Translations under genes and position numbers: made by a program
Part shown: positions 10,151 through 19,392 of the stretch, piece after piece
Position numbering within the stretch: the first letter of the stretch is position 1
How the letters are laid out: each line of letters begins with the position of its first letter
Assembly: GCA_033032865.1 (NCBI GenBank)
Contig: JAWHQI010000277.1
Span: forward strand, 2,512,501-2,576,500
DNA length: 64,000 nucleotides
Direction of reading: 5' to 3'
Source of the DNA: Dactylorhiza incarnata
Taxonomy: Eukaryota > Streptophyta > Magnoliopsida > Asparagales > Orchidaceae
The notes under the pieces: model-generated
What the model saw: the letters and a program-made list of their open reading frames with translations, nothing else
What the model was told of the DNA's origin: nothing
The model's database searches: none

Positions 10151-11241
10151 ATATGCCGGTCTTGAAAATCGGCCTTGTCCTCAAGGGCGAGTTCAAAATT
10201 TTTGTCGGGATCCTTCAAAATGTCAGCAACGGGTATCGTCGAGAGGAATGGCGACGGATTAATGTTGTCCTCGAAAAAGGGGGTGAAGGGAGGTGCGGAT
10301 AGAAAATGGGAGAGGAGTCCATGTGATGGGGCAAAGGAAAATAAAAGGAAGGAATAAAGGGAGGGGGTAGCTGGCAGCATGGGGAAAGATGATGCTCGGG
10401 TGGGGTGCACGAAGGAATGCGATAATAGTACTGTGGCCTTGCGGAAATGAACAAAAATGGCAGGCGCGTGAGGGGCTCGAGAGGGAAAAGAGAGGGTAGC
10501 GTGGACGGGGGGTTTTGCCGGTCTGGAGGTGCGCCGGGCGGGGGCGTCGAAGGCCGTAGAAGCAGGCGCCTGCGTCGATTGTAGCTGCGGGGGCGCCGCT
10601 TGGAGGGAGCGAAGGTCTGGAGGTAGCGGAGAGGCCGGAGGTGGCGACGCGAGCACGGGCAGGTGAGCGGCTGGCCATGGTGAAGGCAGCGACAGGTGGA
10701 CGAGAGTCTCTGGAAGCTTGATCGGTCGTGGTCCGCTGAGATCGGCTGCTGGAGACGCACTAATCGGAGATCTGCTGCTGGAGACGCAGAGATCTGCGGC
10801 TGCAGGGTGGAGCGAGCGGCCGACGACGCACGAATCGGCGGTTGCGACGGCTGCGGGAGGTGCGGCAGCTGCTTCGGTGGCTGGATGTGCGGCTGGTGCG
10901 ACGGTTGCTGGAGGTGCGGCGAGTGCCACTGCGGCTGGAGGTGCGGCTGTTGCGTCGGCTGCTGGAGGCGCGGCTGCTGGAGGTACGACTGCTGGCCGGC
11001 TGCTGTCGGTGGTTGCGTCTGCCGTTGGTGTGTGCGTTTGGCGGAGCAAAGCCTGCAAGGATGCAGACAGCAAGGCAAGGAGGTGGTCGTGGAGGTCGCA
11101 GCTGCGTTCGATGGAGGCTAGAGGGCCGCCGATGGACTGGAGGCTGCTGTCCGTCGTGGCATGAGCCCCGGCGGCTGCGAAGGAGCGGACGGGGGCGGCA
11201 GGTCGGACCATTGATAGAGTGTTGAACGAAACGGAAGACAT
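10075..11241 (-). CDS. Ala/Pro-rich ORF spanning the nested element
   Basis: A 388-codon frame covers the whole internal region and runs into both LTRs. The N-terminal third (for example HDHLLALLSASLQALLRQ) could be the beginning of a Ty3 gag. The middle is Ala/Pro/Ser low complexity from GC-rich repeats. The C-terminus contains FELALEDKADFQD, which resembles the end of plant Ty3 polyproteins just before the LTR. I infer a deletion derivative joining the start of gag to the end of pol. Other frames here are also open because of the skewed composition, so expression as protein is uncertain. Confidence 0.4.
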   Translation of the reverse strand: MSSVSFNTLSMVRPAAPVRSFAAAGAHATTDSSLQSIGGPLASIERSCDLHDHLLALLSASLQALLRQTHTPTADATTDSSRPAVVPPAAAPPAADATAAPPAAVALAAPPATVAPAAHPATEAAAAPPAAVATADSCVVGRSLHPAAADLCVSSSRSPISASPAADLSGPRPIKLPETLVHLSLPSPWPAAHLPVLASPPPASPLPPDLRSLQAAPPQLQSTQAPASTAFDAPARRTSRPAKPPVHATLSFPSRAPHAPAIFVHFRKATVLLSHSFVHPTRASSFPMLPATPSLYSFLLFSFAPSHGLLSHFLSAPPFTPFFEDNINPSPFLSTIPVADILKDPDKNFELALEDKADFQDRHIVTRTHLPGEPRTIKTIEERIWKPP

Positions 11242-11579
11242 GCTTGCATTAAACGATGAAGAAACGGGAAAACGGATACAATCCGGCGCGGACGCCGGCC
11301 ATGATCTAGGAGGCTGGTTCCTCCTAAGACCCCTCTCTCAAGAATGAGAGCCCAAAACCCTAATACCAAAAAGATAACAGACACTCCCATACCTCCCCCT
11401 TATATAGGGAGGAGGGGGCTTACATGACAAAAGCAATAAAAATATTAATTAATATTAATTAATACAAATTAATTAATTAATACCAATTAATTACCCTAAT
11501 TAACTAAGGGGGTTTCCATATACGCTCTTCGATAGTTTTGATGGTGCGTGGCTCCCCCGGCAAGTGCGTGCGCGTAACA
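11212..11579 (-). repeat. 5' LTR of the small nested element
   Basis: 368 bp; partner of 9,791-10,150, with an extra 8 bp in the AATTAATT tract. Confidence 0.85.
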
Positions 11580-11665
11580 GAGGCTGTGATTATAGATAGG
11601 CCGCAATGGCGACAAAGGATCCATATAGCCGACCCCACTTTGGTGGGATAAAGGCTCGAGTGTTA
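11580..11665 (+). mobile_element. LINE remnant, 3' end
   Basis: Continues the LINE interrupted at 9,790. The text CCGACCCCACTTTGGTGGGA followed by AAAGGCTCGAGTGTTATTGT is the usual 3' terminus of plant L1 remnants of this type (translation includes ADPTLVG). Confidence 0.7.
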
Positions 11666-12004
11666 TTGTAATTAACGGATTGTCCCATTTACTTGATAAG
11701 CTAATTACAAGTTCCAGGCTCCAATTACTTGAGAAGGTAATTATGATTTTTAATTGTATTGGCAATGGTTCTTGCTTCTCTCAATTCATTTGGTTATCTT
11801 TTACATCGATTTTTTCCCCTTAATTCTGCATTTACATTATTTTTTGTGGTATGTTTCTTGCTGACATTAAACTGTAGTCATGTTGAACTGTAAAGGGCAA
11901 TGGTAAATATGTAGATTGCGTGGAGTAGTTCGTCTTTCAGTACTTTTTTACATGTTTGAGACATTATACCACCGATGAAGCCTGACGTTCAACAACAAAT
12001 GCAG

Positions 12005-12832
12005 GTTGCTCAAACTGAAGCAGATCACGCGATCAACATACAGAAGAAACTCGCATCGGTTAGCACGAAAGCCGTGTTGATTGCCCCGCAAGCCGACAAC
12101 ACATCACTCGCGGCATCCCTCGACCAACAGCCCGTAACATCTTCGATAAATTCCTTGACCAGTGTGGAAGACGAAACCAAGAAAGCCGCGGCTGTAGTGG
12201 CTGCCAAGCTCGCTGCTTCCACTTCATCCGCCCAAATGCTCACATCGATTCTCTCCTCCCTAGTCGCAGAAGAAGCTGCTTCTCTAAACACTTCCCAGAC
12301 TGCCGGATTCATCGCCGCCAGCGCCCCCATGCTTCCTCCAGATAAACGCCCGAAGCTGGAGAAGCCCATGTCGTTCGCCGATATGAGCAATAAGTACTTC
12401 GGGCACGTCGCACCGCATCAACAGCATCAACCAATGCCACAAAATTCTCAATCGTTACAATCTTTTCCGACACCTCCGCCTTTACCGTCAGCACCTCCGC
12501 CATCAATGCAATCTTATATGCACGGATTAACATTTGGGTTTAGCGGAAATTCTCTGCCGCCGCCGCCTCCACCTTTATCGACACATGCGGGATCCCTCGG
12601 AGCAGCAAGACCAAATGCTCCTCTTCAACCGCCACCTCCTTTAGCAACACCACCACAGCCAAAACTGCAACAACTGCAACAACCGCAACAACCGCAACAA
12701 CAGCAACAACAGCAGCAACAACAACCTCCCTCCGGGTTCTATCCTTCTCCCGGGATTGGTTACTACGCGCCGCCGGTGGCCAGCGAGTTGACGTTTCACG
12801 GGGTCAATGGATGGCAAAGAAAGGGTCTTTAA
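12005..12832 (+). CDS. RPRD1/Rtt103-like protein, terminal exon
   Basis: After the acceptor AATGCAG the frame opens with VAQTEADHAINIQKKL and runs 275 residues to a TAA at 12,830-12,832. It has an Ala/Ser-rich helical stretch (SSAQMLTSILSSLVAEEAAS), the basic segment PPDKRPKLEKP, then Pro- and Gln-rich low complexity with a CAA/CAG tract at about 12,662-12,725. This arrangement matches plant homologues of RPRD1/Rtt103, nuclear proteins whose N-terminal CID binds the phosphorylated CTD of RNA polymerase II and which act in transcription termination and 3'-end processing. The CID exons are not found here, so this is either the 3' end of a gene with a long upstream intron or a 5'-truncated copy. 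Family assignment rests on motif memory. Confidence 0.7.
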   Translation, partial: VAQTEADHAINIQKKLASVSTKAVLIAPQADNTSLAASLDQQPVTSSINSLTSVEDETKKAAAVVAAKLAASTSSAQMLTSILSSLVAEEAASLNTSQTAGFIAASAPMLPPDKRPKLEKPMSFADMSNKYFGHVAPHQQHQPMPQNSQSLQSFPTPPPLPSAPPPSMQSYMHGLTFGFSGNSLPPPPPPLSTHAGSLGAARPNAPLQPPPPLATPPQPKLQQLQQPQQPQQQQQQQQQQPPSGFYPSPGIGYYAPPVASELTFHGVNGWQRKGL

Positions 12833-13090
12833 GGTGACCCAGCCTGTCTTAATGTGTATATTTGTAGTGTTTTTAATCATTTTGGTTCATTTAATCTTTT
12901 GCAATTATGCAGAGCAGGAGTGAATCAGTAAGATGTTTTCTTTTGATTTTTCTCATAGCTGAATGCCCAGTTGTATTCTAGTATAGTCCTATGATAGGGT
13001 TAATCGTTATCTTAAGTATAATGTTTAGTATTTCGTTGTATCTTAGACGGGCTAATATCAGATTATCACCTCCATAAGCTGTCTGTTTAA

Positions 13091-13300
13091 GGCTCCGTTT
13101 GGCACGACTTATTTGCTCCGGTGAGTTTGAACAAAAACGCTACCACCAAAGAATGTATGTTTGACATTACAGTGGTGAAGAAAAGAAAACTAGTTTTAAA
13201 CATAAAAGTGAACGAAGTTTCTTAGGTGAGGTCAGGCGTTCACGAACGATGATTCATGATCACAGCGTTCACGACCGCCACCGCCGTGCCAAACGGAGCC
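13091..13300. mobile_element. MITE with 16-bp terminal inverted repeats
   Basis: The ends GGCTCCGTTTGGCACG and CGTGCCAAACGGAGCC are perfect 16-bp inverted repeats; length is 210 bp with no coding sequence. The GGCTCCGTTTGG type of end is common in PIF/Harbinger Tourist-like and some hAT MITEs. No clean 3-bp or 8-bp target duplication is visible (flanks TTTAA and ATATA). It lies about 260 bp beyond the RPRD1-like stop codon. Confidence 0.7.
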
Positions 13301-13464
13301 ATATATATGAGTATGCCGGTTTTTTTAGTTTTTGTTTTGCAAAATATTTATACTTGTTTAAGGTTTATACGCTTATACAATACTATTCAATATCCTGTTA
13401 CATTCAAAATTATAAATTTTATTTGTGATTGTAATCCAGAACTATTTGATCTCTGCATGATTAA

Positions 13465-13887
13465 AAAGGCAATTGTTATAAGCACACCAGTTTTTGGCTA
13501 TTCGCAGACCAATTTCTATGAGTTATTATGTGCCTTTTGAAAATACGCATTGTACATGCATTTTTAGGAAAAGTGTTCAACACTAAAAATGTTGATCTCG
13601 TCGAGATCTATAACTGTCGTGTTGAACACTTCCTAAAAATGCACGCACAAGGCGTATTGTCGCCCTGATCTTAACTATAGCGAATTTTTGAAAATACGCC
13701 TTGTGCATGCATTTTTAGGAAAAGTGCTCAACACAAAAGTTGTAGATCTCGACGAGATCTACAATTTTCGTGTTGAGCACTTTTCCTAAAAATGCATGTA
13801 CAAGGCGTATTTTTAAAAGACGCGTAATAACTCATAGAAATTGGTGTGCGAATAGCCAAAATTGGTGTGCTTATAACAATTGCCTTC
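13465..13887. mobile_element. Foldback element with two internal hairpins
   Basis: Outer arms of about 72 bp (13,465-13,541 and 13,815-13,887, sharing AATTGTTATAAGCACACCA and TTTCTATGAGTTATTA) enclose two further palindromes. One spans about 13,545-13,650. The other, nearly perfect, spans about 13,690-13,817 and is centred on GTAGATCTCGACGAGATCTAC. A transcript would form long hairpins. No open frame is meaningful. Confidence 0.8.
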
Positions 13888-15212
13888 AAAAAATACATCT
13901 CCAACTTCGTGCTGGTTGTGTAATTGACGTGGGTATTATTAAAACATTTATTTTAACAAAGTAAAACTGACTCAATCCAGCCTTGCGTGTAGAAGGCTGG
14001 TTTAGTTGTGATGTTGATCTAGGTCGCGTTTGTCATGGCGGATCCTGCGATTCTTCTTTGGCGGGGTTGCAACTGTAGACGCACGACGGGTTCCACCCTG
14101 CCAAAGGATTTCTCGCAGAAATCTGACGAGGGGAGACAACAAGGCCAGGGGAGGCAAAAACAATTTGGTGCGCTGAGCGTACGATGCTCCTGTACACATT
14201 TAAATAGCGTTAACTTTTCGGTGGGTGGGTCTGGTTTCATTTTCCTCTCCCGATGAAGCTCACTCTCCCTCTCTTGGCGAACCTCCGCTCAAACTTAACT
14301 CTTGAAAACTTCTTCATCACTGTTGAGGTGCGTCTTCTCCATCCCGGCGACCTCCGCTCGACATCAACTCTTGAAAACTTCTTCCTTCTTTTTGCTCTCC
14401 GGTTTCAGTTTATTGCTGAAACCTTGTGCTAGGCCTGTGGACATTCTAGAATGAGGAAGCAGTCGACTTAGCTACCATTCACAGGATAGATTTTTACTAT
14501 TCACAGAGGTATTTTCTAGTCTTTTTTTTTTGCTTTCTTTTTGTGTTTCCGTCGGAAACTAAACATTTTCAGTTGGAAGTTCAAAATTTATAGTCGGAAT
14601 CTCAGTAATTCCTTTCTAATTAGTTTGTCAGTTTTAATTTCAGTCGGAATTTCTTACTTCATTTTTATCATTCTTTACTCTTGTTTTCCCCTCGGAAATT
14701 GAACATTTTCAGTCGGAAACTAAACATTTCCAGGTAGAATATCAACAACTCTTACAGTCGGAATTAGAAATAATTTACTAATTTCTACTTGTTCTAGACG
14801 TATTTTCATAATTTCTCCTGGACTTTAATTGTGCAGATGCCATGGAGTAGCTATCTCTACTCTAGTTGTGTCATATTTACATTTAAACAACATGCATTTA
14901 CAGTAGTGCATCTTTTATCTGAAAAATCAAAAGCTGAACTTTAAATTTCAGGATTACTTCCTCTATTCTTCACCCCAAACATACCTCAAAACATTCTATT
15001 GCTGTATTTTCTGTTGAAGTCATATTCTAGTGACAAGAAGTTGTTTTTGTTGGGTAGATGCTATGTCAAATTTACTATAAATAAAGTTGCTCTTATTCTA
15101 GGACTTTTAACCATGGTGGAAAGTTTAATTTTCAAAGAAGTCTCCTAGCAGATATCAAGCATAGAGATCTCATGAAGGAATTAATTGATCTCTCTAAAAA
15201 ATATTAACTGAT
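13888..15212. other. Unidentified DNA with a diverged CAGTCGGAA repeat
   Basis: No gene recognised. A 73-codon frame at 14,035-14,256 has no known domain and overlaps two antisense frames. 14,545-14,780 holds diverged copies of words like CAGTCGGAAACTAAAC. 14,268-14,390 contains two related blocks (GGCGAACCTCCGCTC / GGCGACCTCCGCTCG followed by AACTCTTGAAAACTTCTTC). This may be an old LTR. Confidence 0.4.
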
Positions 15213-16001
15213 TGTTGAAACCAGAGAACCGGTCTCGACGTTCGCGACGAGTATGCAGCTGACCCTTACTTGACCTGAGCTAGAACCTTGACTAGTTGCT
15301 GAGAACCGATAGACCTTGCCCCTAAAGAACACTTGAGACTTGAAATGAACCCCTTAAGCTGCAGCGAGGAGGTTTCACCACACACCCGGAAGTTCGAAGA
15401 GAACTTCCCCTCTCAAGTCAATGCTGAGTCTAGGCACCTTGGAGAGCACTAAGGACCACCTCACCGTCCACCTTAGCTGATAGGGGGGTAGTGCTTGCTC
15501 ACAAGACACACGCGAGGGAGAGGAGAGTCCGGCCCTTCCCAAGGTGCCCATGTGGTCTATTTATAGACTTCCCAAAATTGGGCTGCGGATAGCCAAAATT
15601 CTGCTATCCACAACTCAACTACGAACCTGAACGATCAAAACAGGAGAAGGGGCGAGTGGAGGTTGAGACGTCCACTCCCTCCCTCGCCGGGCGTCGGAAG
15701 AGTGGACCGAATGGTCCACTACTTGGGCTGGGCGAGTGGACCACTCGGTCCACTCCCCTTAGGGGCGAGTGGACCCATGGTCCACTCGCCCGAGTGCCCG
15801 GGGTGAGTGGACCACAGGTCCACTCGCCCCTCACCCTGGGCGAGTGGACCATGGTCCACTCGCCCCTGCCTTGGGAGAGTGGACTTCTCTTTTGGTCTCG
15901 ACGGCCTCGAACTTGTCGGTCTACAGCGCCGCAGCTACTTTCTCTACTGCGACCTCATCTGCGTTGGGTCATACCAGCTCGGCAAATATGAGGGTTGTAC
16001 A
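15213..16001 (-). repeat. TAT-1 3' LTR
   Basis: 789 bp. On the minus strand it starts TGTACAACCCTC directly after a polypurine stretch (GAAAAGAGCGGAGATT, about 16,003-16,018) and ends TTTCAACA. The TAT-2 LTR (25,003-25,772) starts with the same TGTACAACCC and shares CTGCAGCGAGGAGGT, so the two are related families. No 5' partner is in the window. Confidence 0.7.
15650..15890. promoter_or_regulatory. Array of GAGTGGACC...GGTCCACTC palindromes (TAT-1 LTR)
   Basis: Five near-perfect palindromes of about 20-23 bp plus half sites, with 2-6 variable central bases (for example GAGTGGACCATGGTCCACTC). They lie 300-540 bp upstream of the first accessory gene. A second array of the same word lies just before the second gene's TATA box. 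A binding-site function is inference. Confidence 0.5.
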
Positions 16002-16110
16002 CAATCTCCGCTCTTTTCGAGCTTGACTTAAGCTCGGAAAGAAAGTTCAACCCACCTATTTGACGAGTAGGTGGGGCTTTAGGGGAATCTACGGAGGGCC
16101 CCGCAAAGTG

Positions 16111-16120
16111 GCTATAAAAT
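16111..16120 (+). promoter_or_regulatory. TATA box of TAT-1 coiled-coil gene
   Basis: GCTATAAAAT, about 75 bp before the ATG at 16,190. It lies outside the LTR, so the gene has its own promoter. Confidence 0.6.
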
Positions 16121-16189
16121 CCCTCAAAGGGGGAGGTTAGGAGAGCACCATCCTTAAGGGCTCTTCCCACTCTCTTTCCTTTGAGTAGG

Positions 16190-17191
16190 ATGGATCCTCC
16201 TCGAGACTTCAAAGCTCGCTTTAAGGCTCTTTCTGGGAGGAGCCAGAACGACCTTGCGGAGCTCAGGGCCATGGTTCAGGGACCTTCACCCTCGCCTGCC
16301 CTGCCGACGGTGCGATCGCCGCGGAAGAAACTCCGACCTGACCCAACGAGGGAGGTGGCGTCGTCATCCTCTCATGGGTTGACTGACTTCGTCCAGGACC
16401 TGGAAATAGACATGGTGTTGATTCATTAAACACCTCTGCTCCTTTTCCGTGATCACGAATGTGTTAACTTAGACATGCTTCTTAAATGCTAATAGCTTGT
16501 CTCGGACGATGCCGAGACCACCCGGAGGACGATGCCGAGACCACCCGAAGGACGATGCAAACGATAGGTGTGGGCGCTCGAGCAAGCCCGACCACTCTTA
16601 TTTAGGGTCATGTCGCCTTCTTTCCTACTCATGACGATCCTTCCTCGAAAAGTCAAGGGGTTGAGAGTTTCGCAAGGTAGTTCTGTCGCGAAAGCTTTTT
16701 GCTGGGTCAAACATTTTGATAGTTGATGCTGTAATCTTGCAGGAGGGTACAAGGCCTCGACGGGTCAGTCGAGCCGGAGGGAGGTGTTCTCGCCACTCCC
16801 TTCCCCTGCCGCGGTCAAAGAACATGTCGGATATCAGCCCAGCATCGTCGAGCGTTTGGATCACTTAGTTGATACAGTACGGAGGCAGGAGATTTTTCTC
16901 CATGAACTACGAGAGGGGAGATGGTCCGCTGGCCCTGACCTTCCCGTCCGTGTCTCCGTCTTGGAGCAGCGGATGGAGAGGTTGGAGGCCGACTTCAATC
17001 TGCTTAGGGAAGAGGTCTGGCTCGCGTCCGAAGGTATGGCGGCGCCGATCGAAGACCATCTACGTCGGGTGGAGGCTACCATACGCACTGTGAGTGAGGA
17101 GGTTGCCTCAGCGAAGGAGTGCATTGGATCTCTGCATGGGGTGACACCTTACACCCGAGGCCAAGGCTTCTGGAAGTGGACGGCGCGTTAA
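16190..17191 (+). CDS. TAT-1 accessory gene 1, coiled-coil protein
   Basis: The first exon starts at the ATG of MDPPRDFKARFKALSGR and stays open to about 16,410. A TTGCAG acceptor at 16,735-16,740 leads into a second exon ending at a TAA at 17,191, with an intron of about 330 nt between. The second exon has the helical stretches IVERLDHLVDTVRR and LEQRMERLEADFNLLREE and a further predicted coiled coil. I recognise no catalytic motif. Position and character match accessory gene 1 of TAT-2 (25,904-26,773) and of TAT-E (53,718-55,955, minus). The exact donor was not fixed. Confidence 0.55.
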
Positions 17192-17479
17192 CCGAATTCT
17201 CTGAGCGATCTTTTATTTGCCATGTAATAATAAGGACTGGTCTTCGCGTGGTGGTTTGATCCACTTTGCGACCGTACGCTTTAACTTTGCTTTGCTTTCA
17301 CTCCCTTTAATTGCCCTTGCTTATTTAAACTTTGTTTAGATTGATGTGCATTTGTCGGATGAATGTTCGGACGAGCGATATAATGTCAGGATAACCGACC
17401 CGTGGGTGAGAGGTAGAGGCCTTAGGTGGGTGATTCCAAGGTGAAGTATGAGATAGGGGAATGAGGGGGAAACACCAGA

Positions 17480-17605
17480 CGAGTGGACCTCGAGGTCCAC
17501 TTACCTGTGCCAAGCGAGTGGACCGCGAGGTCCACCCCCTGCACCAGGCGAGTGGACCGCGAGGTCCACTCCCCTGCACCAGGCGAGTGGACCACGGGGT
17601 CCACT
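17480..17605. promoter_or_regulatory. Second GAGTGGACC...GGTCCACTC palindrome array
   Basis: Four copies (for example GAGTGGACCGCGAGGTCCAC) at about 35-bp spacing. The array ends about 20 bp before the TATA box of the Transposase_28-like gene, a position expected of a regulatory element. Confidence 0.5.
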
Positions 17606-17624
17606 CCCCTTGCTTTTAACCTCC

Positions 17625-17637
17625 CCTATAAATATCC
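17625..17637 (+). promoter_or_regulatory. TATA box of TAT-1 Transposase_28-like gene
   Basis: CCTATAAATATCC, about 110 bp before the ATG at 17,743, and immediately after the palindrome array. Confidence 0.6.
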
Positions 17638-17742
17638 CCCCCCCCCTCTTCCCATTTGTCATTCCACTCGCTTCTCTCTTACCTTTCTCCCTCATTGCGC
17701 CTAGTCGAGGCTAGTTCTATCCTTCTATCCTTGCCCTGTGAG

Positions 17743-19378
17743 ATGGCTCCTAACCGCCTCTCTGCTGCTAGGAATGGTCGAGAGCAAAGCGTGGCCAATT
17801 TCTCCGAACACTCTTTCCCTGAAGGACATGTGTCCAAGGAGGAGTTCTTGGTCTTCAAGAGCTCCTACCTTCCTGAGGGGTGGGCGTCTCGCCGCCCATC
17901 ATCGGGTGAGGCTATTAATTTTTTCTACGGGGATTGGCTTGCATTCCCCCTTGCTCACTTTGAGGCCGGACTACGCCTCCCCTTATGGCCCGAGGTGAAG
18001 GAGTTCCTTAACTACTTCGGTGTAGTTCCTGCCCAAGTCAACTCAAATGTGATTTCGATGCTGACGTCCTACGCTTGCTACCTGCGAGAGGAGAGGGTCG
18101 AGTTTGACTTAACCGTATTTCGCAAGGTGTTCGTCTTCCGGGCGACAACTAACGGGGTATGTTTCATAACAGGCACGCATGTGAAGGTGTGCGAGACCTC
18201 CAACAAAGTTCACCATTGGAACGACATGTTCGTGTTCGTTCAAGGTGACCTTGGTGATATCCCATTTTCACCCATCCAGAAGCCCGAGAAGGCCTGCAAG
18301 GCCCCCCGTATAGGTGGGGAGGCAGCTGAGTTGCACAGCTATCTCGAGGGTGCGAGCTTTGAGGTCGAGCACCTTTAGAGAAACATAGACCGACTTACCT
18401 ACGTAGAGTCGGGGACAGGTACCTTCACCCTCCTGATGCCTCCTCTCTATCCTTCACTTCTGCCTATAGACACTCACATTACTTTGACTTGCTTCTCCGA
18501 CATCCTCCTTTCGCAAGGGGAAGCTCCTCCTCTGCCCGCTGGTTTGTGAAAGAAGCTGCAGCTGCCTGTGCCTCTGCCCCAAAAGTTCCTGTGCCAAGGC
18601 AACAGAGAGAAAAAGAGCAGGTGACAGAAGAGGGTACGCCTTCCTCCCTGACGAGGGGACCGAAGATGCGGCGGGGGAAAGCTGTCCGCAGGGGGGACTC
18701 AGGGGTGCTACTGAGGGAGAGGGGGAACCGAGTGACCCCAATGCGCTGGCGAACCATCCTAACTTTGATATGGGGGTGAACGCCACTGACTCCCTTGAGG
18801 ACCCCATCCTTCAATGGGACGAGGCATCGAATCGGGTCTCGATCACCTCCCAGCAACCTTCCTGGATCGAGGGTGAATCAATCGAGGATGCTGCGTACAA
18901 CCTTTCCTTCGGCCTCTATGGCCGGCAGGATGCGGCCTCCTACAAGAAGATGTCCACTCGCGACCTTGCTTGTATGATCTCACAAGCCCTGCTTCGTGCA
19001 ACCGAACTCTCCCATATGACTGCCCGTCGAGGTCTTGGTCTCTCGAAAAAACTGAGCCAAGCCGATACGTCGAGGCAGGTCGCCGAAGAGAAGGCCGCTG
19101 GTCTTGTCGCACGCATAGTTACTGCTGAGAGGCTCCTAGAGAAGTCATCCGGAGGCCTGGTTTGCACTTACCTTGATGACCCTTCCCTTCTTCCCCACCT
19201 CTTCTTCTTTACTGGCTCTAACCCCTCCGCTTTCTCTATCTGTAGGGACCAGACGCCGCTGATTCACTCAGAAGGCGATGCGAGGGGTCGGATTAACGGC
19301 TCGAGAGCGCTCTCTACGATCCAATTCTGCGGTCGCACCAACGAAAACGCAGTCACGCAAATTTTGCAATCTTATTAA
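17743..19378 (+). pseudogene. TAT-1 accessory gene 2, Transposase_28-like
   Basis: Starts at the ATG of MAPNRLSAARNGREQ. Residues of about 65-160 (FPLAHFEAGLRLPLWPEV, FLNYFGVVPAQVNSN, SYACYLREE) match the pattern of the plant gypsy-type Transposase_28 domain. A TAG at 18,376-18,378 interrupts exon 1, whose likely donor is near 18,418. A later exon carries a second conserved block (PSWIEGESIEDAAYNLSFGL, then LYGR, then TARRGL) and a coiled coil. An intron probably ends at CTGTAG (19,245), and the 3' end is cut by the inserted chromovirus LTR. Frameshifts are likely between 18,480 and 18,770. TAT-2 and TAT-E carry the same two blocks. Confidence 0.6.
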
Positions 19379-19392
19379 ACAAATGCTAACGT

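Larger units (their letters stand above)
9791..11579 (-). mobile_element. Small LTR retrotransposon nested in the LINE
   Basis: Direct repeats at 9,791-10,150 and 11,212-11,579 begin TG and end CA, and the element is flanked by the duplication GAGGC (9,786-9,790 and 11,580-11,584). On the minus strand the LTR starts TGTTACGCGCACGC and has a CCTATATAAGGGG TATA box. The internal part is only about 1,061 bp. It has no pol domain, so the element is non-autonomous. The LTRs differ by a few substitutions plus one 8-bp indel, indicating a recent insertion. No canonical primer-binding site is obvious next to the 5' LTR (it reads ATGGTCCGACC). Confidence 0.85.
15213..19392 (-). mobile_element. TAT-lineage Ty3 retrotransposon, 3' end only (TAT-1)
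   Basis: Contains, from left to right, the 3' LTR (minus strand) and two accessory genes on the plus strand, i.e. antisense to the missing gag-pol. The order LTR, coiled-coil gene, Transposase_28-like gene is the same as in TAT-2 and TAT-E, where a TAT pol follows. No TAT gag or pol is found; the element is cut at about 19,373-19,392 where a chromovirus LTR begins. Confidence 0.75.

Noticed and set aside
10215..11164. Several 120-290 codon frames on both strands overlapping the nested LTR element
   Set aside because: GC-rich repeats lacking stops in all frames; only the end-to-end minus frame is kept, at low confidence.
12025..12390. 121-codon minus-strand frame
   Set aside because: Antisense shadow of the RPRD1-like terminal exon.
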